A stretch of DNA of 64,000 nucleotides from Heterostelium album PN500 (Eukaryota > Evosea > Eumycetozoa > Acytosteliales > Acytosteliaceae), in the NCBI RefSeq assembly GCF_000004825.1, contig NW_008805100.1:62001-126000 (forward strand). The letters are read 5' to 3'. Below the pieces are notes generated by a model. The model saw nothing but the letters and a program-made list of their open reading frames with translations, was not told where the DNA came from and made no database searches. This document shows, one piece after another, positions 1 through 9,158 of the stretch (positions are counted from its first letter, which is position 1; each line of letters begins with the position of its first letter). A program made the position numbers and the translations under genes.

Positions 1-345
1 AGATTTAGGAAGTGGGTAAGAATAAAACTTGGGTTTTTTTATGACTTTCATTAAAAACTTAAATTTTTAATTTTCTATCTATTAAATGTGTTATTTATTT
101 TTTTAGTATCTTAAAATTTTAAGGTACCACTACTAACTACTTAAATAATAGAGTTTTAATCCTGGGGAGAAAAACAACAAATACAAGAAATACAATCTAT
201 TTGTCACCAAGTAGATTAAGGTGGTTGAATTTAGAAACTCAAAAATAACTTAGAATTTAATTAAAGAAATTCTTCGAATCAAATTTTTGGATTTGGTATT
301 CATGATTTATTTCTTCCTTATATCGAAAATAATTTTTGATTTATT
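1..345. repeat. Direct repeat, copy A (cut by window start)
   Basis: This stretch matches 8127-8466 in the same orientation, with long identical runs such as TTAAGGTACCACTAC and the block around 'tagagttttaatcctgggg'. It may begin left of the window. I see no open frame, no terminal inverted repeat and no target duplication, so it could be a flank shared by two segmental copies or an interspersed repeat. Bases 346-620 are plain AT-rich spacer. Confidence 0.8.
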
Positions 346-620
346 TGTAATTTAACATGTTTTTTCCTATTAATACGTTTATTTTTCACTTCTTGATGTT
401 GTGTAGAATAGAATTAAACAAAAACCTAACATGATGGGTTTTTTGAACAAATTTAATAAATTTTATTATATTTTATACTATTTTATTAATTATTAAAGGA
501 TAATAAAGATTAATATTATAATTAATTTTCAATAAATTTATTTTATTTAAATATGATAATCTTTTCTATTTAACAAAAATATGCCAACTAGATAATATTA
601 TAGAATTTCCTTTTTAACTT

Positions 621-1256
621 TTAATCATTAAAACAAATGTTTACTTGATTGATATCCGAACAGAAGTTGTAAACTGAGTAAGGAATGGTAACAATTTTCT
701 GGGGCTCACCTCTACAATCATTGTTGTATGCTGTATACGATGTAGTGGTAAGTTGGTTAGGAGTACATCTATACTTGGCACTACCATGAGTTAAGAGTAC
801 ACAAGTATCCAGAAGACTATATGTAGCTGAGATGATATGCTCCTTCCAGTTTGGTGATTCACAATATCCGGTGTATGCAAAATTGACTGTTGATTGTTGT
901 GGTAAGACAAGGCTATCCACACAGCTGGCCGAATATCCATAGTATTCATGGTTTATTACATGCTCTAGACACTGGTCGATTCGGTGATAGACTTTCTTTT
1001 CAATTGGAATCGAACAGTCATTGTCTTTGAACTTCTGGATACCAATCTTATTAGGATCACCACTGCAATCGTAAACTGTTTTTCCAATACAGGAACCAGC
1101 CTTGACGAATAATCCACCATACTCCGAGTCATTGGAGCAATTTTTAGTATTGAAATACTTGAGGTAGGCGAAACCAGATTGTTTTCCAGCCAAGGAAACT
1201 GAAATCAGTGAGAACAGAACAAGAGTAGAAATAAAAATAAATTTTGAAGAGTACAT
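621..1256 (-). CDS. Secreted cysteine-rich protein, tandem paralogue 1
   Basis: A 211-residue single-exon protein. Residues 1-23 form a clear signal peptide (hydrophobic FIFISTLVLFSLISVSLA, then GKQ), so it should be secreted or lumenal. The mature part carries about ten evenly spread cysteines, consistent with disulfides, and no transmembrane segment. It is closely similar over its full length to the protein at 2041-2673 (shared NTKNCS/NTQNCS, CSGDP/CSGGP and YYGYSASCVDSLVLPQQSTVNF blocks). I do not recognise a named domain; the family looks dictyostelid-specific. The two genes lie head to tail on the minus strand about 1.42 kb apart, a simple tandem duplication. The start is the only Met before the signal peptide. 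Confidence 0.85.
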   Translation of the reverse strand: MYSSKFIFISTLVLFSLISVSLAGKQSGFAYLKYFNTKNCSNDSEYGGLFVKAGSCIGKTVYDCSGDPNKIGIQKFKDNDCSIPIEKKVYHRIDQCLEHVINHEYYGYSASCVDSLVLPQQSTVNFAYTGYCESPNWKEHIISATYSLLDTCVLLTHGSAKYRCTPNQLTTTSYTAYNNDCRGEPQKIVTIPYSVYNFCSDINQVNICFND

Positions 1257-2040
1257 TGTTAATTATGTAATATTATATTTTTAATAAATTAATAAGTTCA
1301 TTTTTCTTATTTATAGAGAAACCAAATTGGATACCAATACCATCAGAAAAAATCAAATGACAATTTTTTTCGACCAAAAAAAGAATAAATAAAATGTTTT
1401 TTAATAAAACCCCAGACGAAAAAGATAAAAAATTGTTCTTATCAAAAAAAACACCATCATTATTAGAAGGGGAACCTATTTTTTTTTAATTTTTTTGTGA
1501 CGTTGGCACCAGAATTTGATCTTTCAAAGGTAATTTTCCTAAAAAAAAATAGAATTTGTTTCTATTTCTTCCTTCTATGATATCATTTATATTTTATGAA
1601 AATTAAGAGACAATAAAGTTGATATTTATTGGAATTGTAAAACTATAACAGTATAATGTTTAGGTTATTAATCAATATCATTATTTATAACTATTCATAA
1701 CGTTTTCCCTTGTTTGTATACCAGGAATATACTATTAAAAAACACTTTATTTGATACTTTGGGCTGATTTTATAAAACTTATTTTAGGTAAATTCTTTTG
1801 AATGTTTTTAATTATTTATAAAATAACACTAATAATTCTTTTTTTTTTAAAAACTCTCAATTAATATTTATAAATTTAATATGTCGTTATATAAATTATT
1901 CTCTCCAAACTATTTACTATAAGTTATGGAATAAACCTTGAGTGAAACAACTATTAAGATATAAACAAAACTACCTCAGAGAAGAATATCTTTTGAATAT
2001 TAATACAATAAGTGAAAATAAATGTCTATTTTTATTTATT
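1257..2040. other. Intergenic, duplicated promoter region
   Basis: AT-rich spacer, no gene seen. The part just upstream of the first secreted gene (about 1320-1540: GGATACCAATACCATC, then poly-A/T, then CAGAATTTGATCTTTC) is recognisably the same as the region upstream of the second gene (about 2750-2910). The tandem duplication therefore carried the promoter with it. Confidence 0.6.
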
Positions 2041-2673
2041 TTAATCTAGACAAAAGTTTATTTCGTTGATTTCAGAACAAAAGTTGAGAACAGAAAATGG
2101 AGTTGTATTGATTCTTTCTGGTTCACCTCCACAATTATTGTTGTAGGCTGTGTATGAAGAGGTTATAAGATCGGTGGAGTTACAGCTATATTGGGCACTT
2201 CCATGGGGTAAGAGTACACACTTATCCAATAGATTATAGTTCGATATAATGATATGCTCTTTCCAGTTTGGAGATTCACAATTTCCAGTGAATCCAAAGT
2301 TGACAGTGGATTGTTGTGGTAGGAGGAGGCTATCCACACAGCTGGCTGAATATCCGTAATATTCATTATTGATTACATGTTCAAGACAAGTGTTGGTTTG
2401 GTGATAGATCATCTTTCCGATTGGAACGGTACATTCATAATCTTTGTATTTTTGGACTCCAATCTTGTCAGGACCACCACTGCAATCGTAGATCATTTTT
2501 CCAACACAAGTACCAGCCTTCTGGAATGATCCACCGTACTCCGATTCGCTAGAACAATTTTGAGTATTGAAATACTTGAGGTAGGCGAAACCATATTGTT
2601 GTCCTGCCAAGGAAACAGAAACCAAAGATAACAAAATTACTGTAGTAATATTGATAAAATTTGAAGAGTTCAT
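2041..2673 (-). CDS. Secreted cysteine-rich protein, tandem paralogue 2
   Basis: A 210-residue single-exon protein with an N-terminal signal peptide (INITTVILLSLVSVSLA then GQQ). It is collinear with the 621-1256 product, with all the shared cysteines kept and differences scattered along the length, so both copies look functional. No catalytic motif is visible; a small disulfide-bonded secreted protein is the most that can be said. The upstream flank also resembles that of the sister gene, so the two may be regulated alike (inference). Confidence 0.85.
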   Translation of the reverse strand: MNSSNFINITTVILLSLVSVSLAGQQYGFAYLKYFNTQNCSSESEYGGSFQKAGTCVGKMIYDCSGGPDKIGVQKYKDYECTVPIGKMIYHQTNTCLEHVINNEYYGYSASCVDSLLLPQQSTVNFGFTGNCESPNWKEHIIISNYNLLDKCVLLPHGSAQYSCNSTDLITSSYTAYNNNCGGEPERINTTPFSVLNFCSEINEINFCLD

Positions 2674-2794
2674 TGTTATTTATTTAAATATTATTCTTTT
2701 AATTTTAAAAAAACTATCCTTATTTTACTTTTCATTTTTATGGACAAAGAAAATTCGATACCAATACCATCAAAAAAATCTTTTTTCGATTTTT

Positions 2795-2838
2795 TTTTTT
2801 TTGACGACCTAAATAAAATTGTAGGTCGTCAAAAAAAA
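2795..2838. repeat. Long perfect hairpin in spacer 2674-3118
   Basis: GACGACCTA at 2803-2811 is followed after a 10-base loop by TAGGTCGTC at 2822-2830, and the arms continue into T-run and A-run (8 bases each side). This makes an uninterrupted stem of about 17 pairs. It sits about 120-165 bases upstream of the second secreted gene. The rest of 2674-3118 is AT-rich with no gene. Confidence 0.75.
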
Positions 2839-3118
2839 TCAATAGTTTTCGTTTTTTTGCAAACAACCCAGACAAGATGGTATTGGAATTTGACCTTTCT
2901 TTTTTTGTAATCTTAATAAACAGAATTTGATTCTGAGTCTTCCATCGAAGAGTATTATATTCCATAGGAAATTACAGATATTTGACATTTTATTTTAAAT
3001 AATCTAAAGCTAGTTCATCTATTAAGGTTAGTATGAAAAATAGAAAGTTATTAGTAATTCTTTTGTAAAAGTTGTAGAATTGTAGAATCAAACTAAAAGT
3101 TTTTTTATTTTATGATAT

Positions 3119-4639
3119 TTAATTTTGTTTTCTAATTATTGATAGTTGTATATTTTTTTCATTCCGTTCTTTTTTAACAAGTTCGAGGTTGGCAGATGAT
3201 TCCATTAACAACTCTTCGAAATACATTTCTTTCAAAAATTCAAATTTGTTACTGTGGCATAGAATGATTTTAGGTATGTTTGAATCAATATCATCCACTG
3301 TCTCTATATACTTTTCTACTAATGATAGTTCTGATGATGCCCAATCATAGTTATCAAAATACGATTCAATGTTTAGTTTCTTGATGTGTTTGTTTGATTT
3401 CAATATATTTGCAGTCCAAAGAAGATGTTGGTCATCGAGATTGTAAATTTTAAGTTTAGTGATTGTTGTATTGCTATTGTTTGAGAGAAGAGTGTAGAAA
3501 GATTCACCAATTACATCACATGATATTCCAAGTGCTGACAGCGTTGTGTTGATCGATAATGCTTGAGCAAACTGATCTGATACCAATTTTAATATCGATT
3601 GATCTCTTATCTTGTGTGTAGTACAAAAATTGGGCAAATCAAGTTCTTTAAGGGTTGTGTTGGTCGATAGTCGATGACAGAATTCAATCCATTCACTTGT
3701 TTGATTGTTATTTGATATCATCCTTCTAAAGTCGTGGTTAAATCCATGAGTACAAGCACAATTACGATTTAGTCTTTCGTTTTCATCGTAACCAAACAAA
3801 CCAAATATCGTACGACCTTTAAAAGATTTGATATGATTGTTAACGATAAGTTTCAACTCTTTTATATCTTGATAGTCGGATTTACACATTTCAACCGATC
3901 TGAGTGATTCGATTGCAAATAGATTGGCATATGATAAATGAAGTACACCACTGCCATGACATCCATCATCGTATTCAAAGTAAACAGTGTCAACATTCCA
4001 ACGATCGATCGGACTAAAGTCGAATTGAATAAAAACTTCATACGGAGTATAATAAGATAAATCAGCCGTAAAGAGTGTAACTTTCTCTAAAGATGATCGA
4101 TCGATATCTTTTATTGACTCGGTTTCATTCGGTGGGAATTCAAAGATAGAATCATTGAGAAACAACTGTATTTTGATGTGTGGTTTATAGTTGACGATAT
4201 CTCTCAGCAACTCCATATTCTTTGTATGAATGAACAATCGATCGACATTTTTAAAATACGAGATGTATTGAATGATATCTGAATCCAAGTAGTAACCCTG
4301 TGATCGATATAGTTGATCATGAAAGTAGAGATCTCTGACGCTATCAAACTTAATGATTGATCTATGTGCTGCAAGATTATAAACCGATTTGCGGATGATA
4401 TTAACAAATTTTCTATCTATATAACCTGGGTTGCTCAAAAAATGCTCTGTAACTATATTGCTTGATATAATGCTAAACCATTCTTGACTGACCAATGCAA
4501 AGTTGATAACTAAACTAAAATCTACTTTTGACTTAAAAGTTTTCATTCTAATCTGACAAATAAATTTATTATAACAATCTAAACAATCATTTAATGCAAG
4601 ACTAATGATCTTTTGAATAATTGTTTTTGATTTTATCAT
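3119..4639 (-). CDS. F-box-like/leucine-rich dictyostelid family protein
   Basis: A 506-residue single-exon protein. The N-terminus (IIQKIISLALNDCLDCYNKF, then FALVSQEWFSIIS) has the helix pattern and the 'LVSxxWF' signature of an F-box-like segment. The rest has leucine-rich, LRR-like stretches (NTTLKELDLPNF, NTTLSALGIS, ITKLKIYNLDD, HIKKLNIESYF) and ends in a charged coiled-coil-like tail. By analogy it would be an SCF-type substrate adaptor, but I cannot prove an F-box. A decayed homologue lies at 42241-47010 on the plus strand, interrupted by an LTR element. The start Met is supported by the same position in that copy, where the codon is TTG. Confidence 0.75.
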   Translation of the reverse strand: MIKSKTIIQKIISLALNDCLDCYNKFICQIRMKTFKSKVDFSLVINFALVSQEWFSIISSNIVTEHFLSNPGYIDRKFVNIIRKSVYNLAAHRSIIKFDSVRDLYFHDQLYRSQGYYLDSDIIQYISYFKNVDRLFIHTKNMELLRDIVNYKPHIKIQLFLNDSIFEFPPNETESIKDIDRSSLEKVTLFTADLSYYTPYEVFIQFDFSPIDRWNVDTVYFEYDDGCHGSGVLHLSYANLFAIESLRSVEMCKSDYQDIKELKLIVNNHIKSFKGRTIFGLFGYDENERLNRNCACTHGFNHDFRRMISNNNQTSEWIEFCHRLSTNTTLKELDLPNFCTTHKIRDQSILKLVSDQFAQALSINTTLSALGISCDVIGESFYTLLSNNSNTTITKLKIYNLDDQHLLWTANILKSNKHIKKLNIESYFDNYDWASSELSLVEKYIETVDDIDSNIPKIILCHSNKFEFLKEMYFEELLMESSANLELVKKERNEKNIQLSIIRKQN

Positions 4640-5090
4640 TATTATTTTGATTTAACTATTTGTTAGAAGTGAAAGAAGAACACAATTAATTTTAAAAGAT
4701 CATTTTTCGCAAAGCAATCCACAAAATTTTTTTAATGGAAAAAAGGCGAATCTTATGCACAACTCAACCTAGTGCGAAAAAAAAAACAGTGACCTTTATA
4801 GCTTTAATTTCACTTAAACAAATATTTTACAAAAGAATAAGTAGGTGTTTTAATCTTTTTGAAATAAATAAAACAAAAATTTTTATTGAAAATCTTTATA
4901 GAATCGAAATTGTTCTGAAATAGCACTATGGAAAGAATCTATCTTTTTTTTTTCTAAAAATACAAAAATTAATTAAAAAAATAAATGAATAAATTATAAA
5001 TAAAATTAATAAGTTTTGAAAGAGAATATTTATATTTAATTTTATTTATTAAAAAATAGATTCATATTGTCACTATCTATATACAATAAT
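4640..5090. other. Intergenic, no gene seen
   Basis: AT-rich spacer between the F-box-like gene (transcribed leftward) and the 146-residue gene. A 62-codon open stretch at 4735-4923 has no family resemblance and AT-biased codons; I do not call it a gene. Confidence 0.5.
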
Positions 5091-5531
5091 CTATTTATTT
5101 TCTAATAACAATTGATTCTCTCTTTCTTTTTTGCTGTCTTCTAATATCATTTCTGAGGTGAAAGCATAGATTTGATTGGTGAACTCTTCAAACTTTTTGG
5201 TAACGAATTCCAAATATCGTTCGACTTGTTCTCTAGTCAATTTGATCAATTCACCAAGATTGTTTTGATAGTAAAAAACTTTTTCGGCAAAGTACATTAC
5301 TTTCTTTCCTCCATTGAATATCGAAACCACTCCATTTACAATACTTTGAATAAAAGGTAGGACCGTATTCATTATTTTACCGAGAGAGCCTAATATTTTA
5401 TTACACATAACTATCAAGTTACTATGGAGCATTGAAGGAATTCTATGTAACTTGGCTTCCAACAATTTTTTAATGTGTAGAGCAAAAAATGTTCCAACTT
5501 CTACACTTTCTATTTTTGAATCTTCTTCCAT
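5091..5531 (-). CDS. Orphan 146-residue protein, intact arm of an inverted duplication
   Basis: A single-exon gene with no recognised domain. The middle has an amphipathic/hydrophobic run (IMNTVLPFIQSIVNGVVSIF) that could be a membrane-associated helix. The C-terminal third is helical and charged (REQVERYLEFVTKKFEEFTNQ). No signal peptide is seen. A second, damaged copy lies on the opposite strand at 6178-6591, with homologous flanks on both sides, so the whole gene was duplicated as an inverted repeat. The intact frame here against breaks in the other arm argues that this arm is the working gene. Confidence 0.7.
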   Translation of the reverse strand: MEEDSKIESVEVGTFFALHIKKLLEAKLHRIPSMLHSNLIVMCNKILGSLGKIMNTVLPFIQSIVNGVVSIFNGGKKVMYFAEKVFYYQNNLGELIKLTREQVERYLEFVTKKFEEFTNQIYAFTSEMILEDSKKERENQLLLENK

Positions 5532-6177
5532 TTATATAGTTTAAATATCTAATAGAATGAATATGTTATTTAAAAAATTTGAAAGTATTTGTTTTTTATA
5601 GATTTGATTTTTGATTGTTGTGTATGAAAATTAAAATAAAATAATTTTAAAAATCATTAAACCATCTCTCCTTCCAAGAGAGAAAACATCATTTTAGAGG
5701 TGATTTTGGAAGAAAGAAAATCATTTTATTTTTGATGTTTGTTTAAACATTTTTTTGTTCAAAATAGAAAAATGCTCATTTTTATCTTATTTTTTGAATC
5801 ATTACTTTATTAAATAGACAAAGATTTAAAGATAGATAATCCTTAAAATAGTCTAAAAATACAATATTCTAAAAAATAAAAGAATTTTATGAAATGAAAC
5901 ATAGACTCTAAAAATGATAATTTTTATAAAAAACAATGTTGAAACAAACATCAAAAATAAAATCTCTTTCTTTCGAATCACCTTAAAAAAGATGATGATC
6001 TCACTGTGTCTTGGATCTGATGGAATGTTTTTAATTAAATTTATTTTAATAAACAACAATCAAAAATCAAATCTATTAAAAACAAAAAATATATTCAATA
6101 CTTTAAAAGTAAATAATAATAACATAATTATCAATACATATTCATTATAATTATATAGTTTAATAATCCTAGAATAA

Positions 6178-6591
6178 ATGGAATTAGAAACTTTAGAGGT
6201 TGGATCATTTTTTGCTCTACAGACAAAAACATTGTTGGAAGCCAAGCTACACAATATTCCATGGTAACTTGATAGTTATGTGTAATAAAATATTAGGCTC
6301 TCTCGGTAAAATAATGAATGTGGTCCTACCTTTGACGCAAAGTATTGTAAATGGAGTTGTTTCAATTCTCGGTGGAAAGAAAGTAGTATACTTTGCCGAA
6401 CAAGTTGTTTACTATCAAAACAATCATGGTGAATTGATCAAATTGACTAGAGAACAAGTCGAACAATATAGGGAATATTTGGAAGTGTTTATAAATAGAA
6501 TCAATGCTTTCACCTCAGATATGGCTTGAGAAGATAACTAAAAAGAGAGAGAGAGATCAATTGTTATTATTAGAAAATAAATAGATTGTTG
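6178..6591 (+). pseudogene. Broken inverted copy of the 5091-5531 gene
   Basis: The copy starts with a good ATG (MELETLEVGSFFALQTK, matching ESVEVGTFFALHIK). A 10-base deletion near 6262 relative to the intact copy then shifts the frame. Downstream the homology continues in another frame (NLIVMCNKILGSLGKIMN is identical). An early stop removes the C-terminal helix at 6527-6529. A truncated ~28-residue product is the only thing the native start could give. The breaks are in a host gene copy, so I read this as an ordinary pseudogene. Confidence 0.8.
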
Positions 6592-7004
6592 TAGCTAGAA
6601 TGTGCCATTATAAATCTATTTTAATATTTAAAAATAAAATTAAATATCAAATATTATTTTCTTTAAGTATTGAGGTATAATCTCTTTTAAAAACTTATTA
6701 ATTGTGTCATTTAACTATTTGTTATTTGAGGCATAAAATGAAATAACACATATGAGAAAGATAAGAAAACGTGGAATTTAAATGGTGGTCCAAAATTAAA
6801 TAAAAACACTCAAATTTTTGTTCTATTTAAAATTATGTTGTTAATACATGTATGAATATCTTTTTTTTTTTATTTACAATTTTAATGTTTTATGATATGT
6901 TTTAGATTAATTGATTACTATTTACAAGTTTAGATTTTTGATGTTTGTTGATTAATTGATTAGGTTTGGTTTGTTATTTTTTATCTAATAAGCGGTTTTA
7001 ATGT

Positions 7005-7037
7005 ACACCGAGTTGATTTGAATCAACATCTCGGTGT
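7005..7037. repeat. Inverted repeat, ACACCGAG...CTCGGTGT
   Basis: ACACCGAG and TTGATT face AATCAA and CTCGGTGT across a very short loop; only a small asymmetry (T against CAT) breaks the stem. It stands out in GC from its surroundings. It lies downstream of the RNase III-like gene. Sequence from 6661 to 7004 is AT-rich with nothing else seen. Confidence 0.6.
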
Positions 7038-7294
7038 GGATGATTAATATATGATCTAAGAAATGATACTCGGATGAAGCACAACAGATTCTATTTCACT
7101 TGACACCAGACGACTAAGAGACAGCTTAGCGACTATTCTGTAGATAGCCATCAGACCTGTCAATTCTCTTGTAGAAGAGGGGTGGTCTTTGGTCTAAAGA
7201 TACCCTTTCAAAACAAAGAGACATGTCAGCTTGGTACCAATTGAAATTAAATCTGTTAAGCATCATCCGATGGTGCCATTTGCATAGATCATAC
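7038..7294. other. Higher-GC noncoding stretch, possible ncRNA or long 3' UTR
   Basis: About 250 bases with clearly higher GC than the neighbouring spacers, no long open frame on either strand, and beginning right after the 7005-7037 inverted repeat. It could be the 3' UTR of the RNase III-like gene, a structured RNA, or decayed coding DNA. I found no match to snoRNA boxes, snRNA or tRNA signatures that I would defend. Confidence 0.25.
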
Positions 7295-7938
7295 TTAAGC
7301 TCGTCTCTTGGTGGTGGTTGGTTTGAGAAAAACTCTTGGTGTATGTACCAGTGGAGCGAGAAGTGAAACTATAGATGCCATCGTCAATGAATTGTAAAGT
7401 TTGGCAAGAAGAAAGTCTTTAGTGTTTAGCTTGAACATGGCATGTTGAATAAGAACTAGTATCATTAGTTTTAATAATTGTTTGGCAACCTTATCCTTTG
7501 ACTCTTTCAGTTCGCAGATGATAACCTCCATGATATCAGCCTTTTGCTTGTAATGAGTTAGTTCTTGACCAGCAATGAAATTAGAGATCGGTAATAGGTC
7601 ATAGAGTTGAGATAATAAGATATTGGATGTTGAGTGTTGACGGATTTTATCGAGAGTATCTGGTGAAGGCGTAAAGCCACACTAAATATCAAAAGATACA
7701 ATATTAATTTATTACTATTTTAGAATATTAATTGTATATTTGAACAACTTACTTCACTTGTAATGATCTTATAAATTTGACAACTTAGAATCCGATCACC
7801 ATAGCTTTCTTTGGTTTCGAATAGATCGGATTTCGGATCAATTGCATAAACAATGAGTTTATCATTGATCAGTTTATTTAAATAGAGATTGATGGTTTGA
7901 ATCTCATCTTGATATTTAGATAAGAATATTCTATTCAT
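7295..7938 (-). CDS. Small RNase III-like protein (single endonuclease domain)
   Basis: Two exons, 7753-7938 and 7295-7681, with a 71-base GTAAGT...TAG intron, give 190 residues in frame. The segment ETKESYGDRILSCQIYKII (from residue 41) aligns with the RNase III signature ETLEFLGDALVN. QKADIMEVIICEL (108-120) aligns with the second motif (GDVFEALIGAI). The four acids that bind catalytic metals in bacterial RNase III (E40, D44, D107, E110 in Aquifex) are matched by E44, D48, D111 and E114. No dsRNA-binding domain follows; the tail is helical and ends with Lys/Arg. So it resembles mini-RNase III in layout. The role is unknown: dsRNA cleavage or an RNA-binding relative. The signature motif is degenerate (ESYGD for EFLGD). 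Confidence 0.6.
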
Positions 7939-8126
7939 AATTTGATTTGATTTGATTTGATTGGAGTTGTATAAATATAATATGTGTTTATACTTTAAAA
8001 TGATGCTTTTACTTAGAATAATGTTTATTTTGAAATAAAGATCAAAATAGGTTGTTCTATTTATTCATTACAGTTTAAGCTTCTCAAAAAATTGAGAAAT
8101 CACACTTGTGCATGAACGTCAAACAA

Positions 8127-8466
8127 GATTTAGGAAGTGGGTAAGAAAAACAATAATGTGTGTGAAAATTCTTTGGTTTTTTTATGACTTTCATTAAAAA
8201 CTTAAATTTTTAATTTTCTATCTATTAAATGTGTTATTGATATTTTTAGTATCTTTAAATTTTAAGGTACCACTACAGACAACTTAAATAATAGAGTTTT
8301 AATCCTGGGGAGAAAAACAACAAATACAAGAAATACAATCTATCTGTCACCAAGTAGATTAAGGTGGTTGAATTTACAAACTCAAAAATAAAATAGAAGT
8401 TAATTCTTAGAATCAAATTTTTCGGTTTGGTGTTCATGATTTATTACTTCCTTATATTGAAAATAT
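8127..8466. repeat. Direct repeat, copy B
   Basis: Second copy of the repeat at 1-345, same orientation, roughly 90% alike by eye, starting at AGATTTAGGAAGTGGGTAAG. Beyond 8466 the copies diverge. Bases 8468-8510 resemble the 3' coding end of the F-box-like family (compare 3170-3205), so the repeat may be a flank of a lost family member. Sequence 7939-8126 is the AT-rich upstream region of the RNase III-like gene. Confidence 0.8.
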
Positions 8467-8605
8467 AAAGTTCTTTTTTCGCAAGTTCGATGTTGAGAGT
8501 AGATTAGATTAAATCTTGGTAATACTTTTTGTTTATTTATCTCAGATAAATGATACTATGTATAATTTATTAATTTTCTTAAATTTTGTAATCCTCGTCC
8601 AGTGA

Positions 8606-8842
8606 AGTTGGTACGGCGCCAGTTGCTTTGTAACAGTTGGAAATGTTTTCGGTGTAATCGGTTTGACTGGAAACACTTTGGCTGATGCCAATGCACATCC
8701 ACCAGCAACAGTGAACAACCATATGACCTACCAACAGCCCAACATCCCTACAACTGACATTTACCATGGAGATAAGAATGGAATTCCACCTGGTGTTGGT
8801 CATAATGTCATAATCGATCTACGATCTAATGAACATGATTAA
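8606..8842 (+). pseudogene. Orphan gene 3' fragment
   Basis: An open frame of 78 codons ending in TAA, without an initiator Met near its start and with an in-frame stop just upstream. Composition and codon use look like real coding sequence (SWYGASCFVTVGNVFGVIGL, then a Pro/Asn-rich tail ending LRSNEHD). I do not recognise the family. It is followed by AATAAA near 8900 and a 19-20 base A-run ending at 8949, the layout of a 5'-truncated retrocopy, although A-runs are common after dictyostelid genes. It may equally be the last exon of a broken gene. Confidence 0.45.
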
Positions 8843-9158
8843 TAATGAATGGGTATGATACTACTGTTAGTTACCATCAAACGTTGAAATTTGTACTAAA
8901 TAAAAGATAAACAAAATGTTATTTTATACAAAAAAAAAAAAAAAAAAAAGCATTTGTTTAAATAAAGCTTGTATTACTTTTAATTATGTCAATCTGTATT
9001 AATTTGTGTGCCTAATCAATTAAGGAAAATTTAAAAATTTGAATTTTTTTTTTTTTTTATTTATGTAAATTGATAACTGTCAAAAAAATTAATTAGTGTA
9101 TGATCAAATAAGTGAAACTTTTTCATCTATCTCTATATATATAAATATATAACATTGA
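8843..9158. other. Spacer with A-run, upstream of TAF6
   Basis: AT-rich. Holds the poly(A) tract at about 8931-8949 and a T-run at about 9048-9058, both typical of dictyostelid promoters and gene ends. No gene seen. Confidence 0.5.

Larger units (their letters stand above)
5030..6660. repeat. Near-palindromic inverted duplication (two ~740-base arms)
   Basis: The left arm (about 5030-5775) and right arm (about 5930-6660) are imperfect reverse complements. Matched blocks include coding sequence, the region past both stops (AGAAAATAAATAGATT) and the upstream regions (ATAGATTTGATTTTTGATTG and TTTATTTTTGATGTTTGTTT). The unmatched centre is about 5776-5930. Arm divergence is moderate with small indels, so this is not a recent event. 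Confidence 0.85.

Noticed and set aside
4735-4923. 62-codon open frame with ATG
   Set aside because: AT-driven codons, no domain, no flanking support.
1-8466. The two ~340-base direct repeats as LTRs of one 8-kb element
   Set aside because: No retroelement parts, TG...CA ends or target duplication between or beside them; the cargo is host genes with introns.
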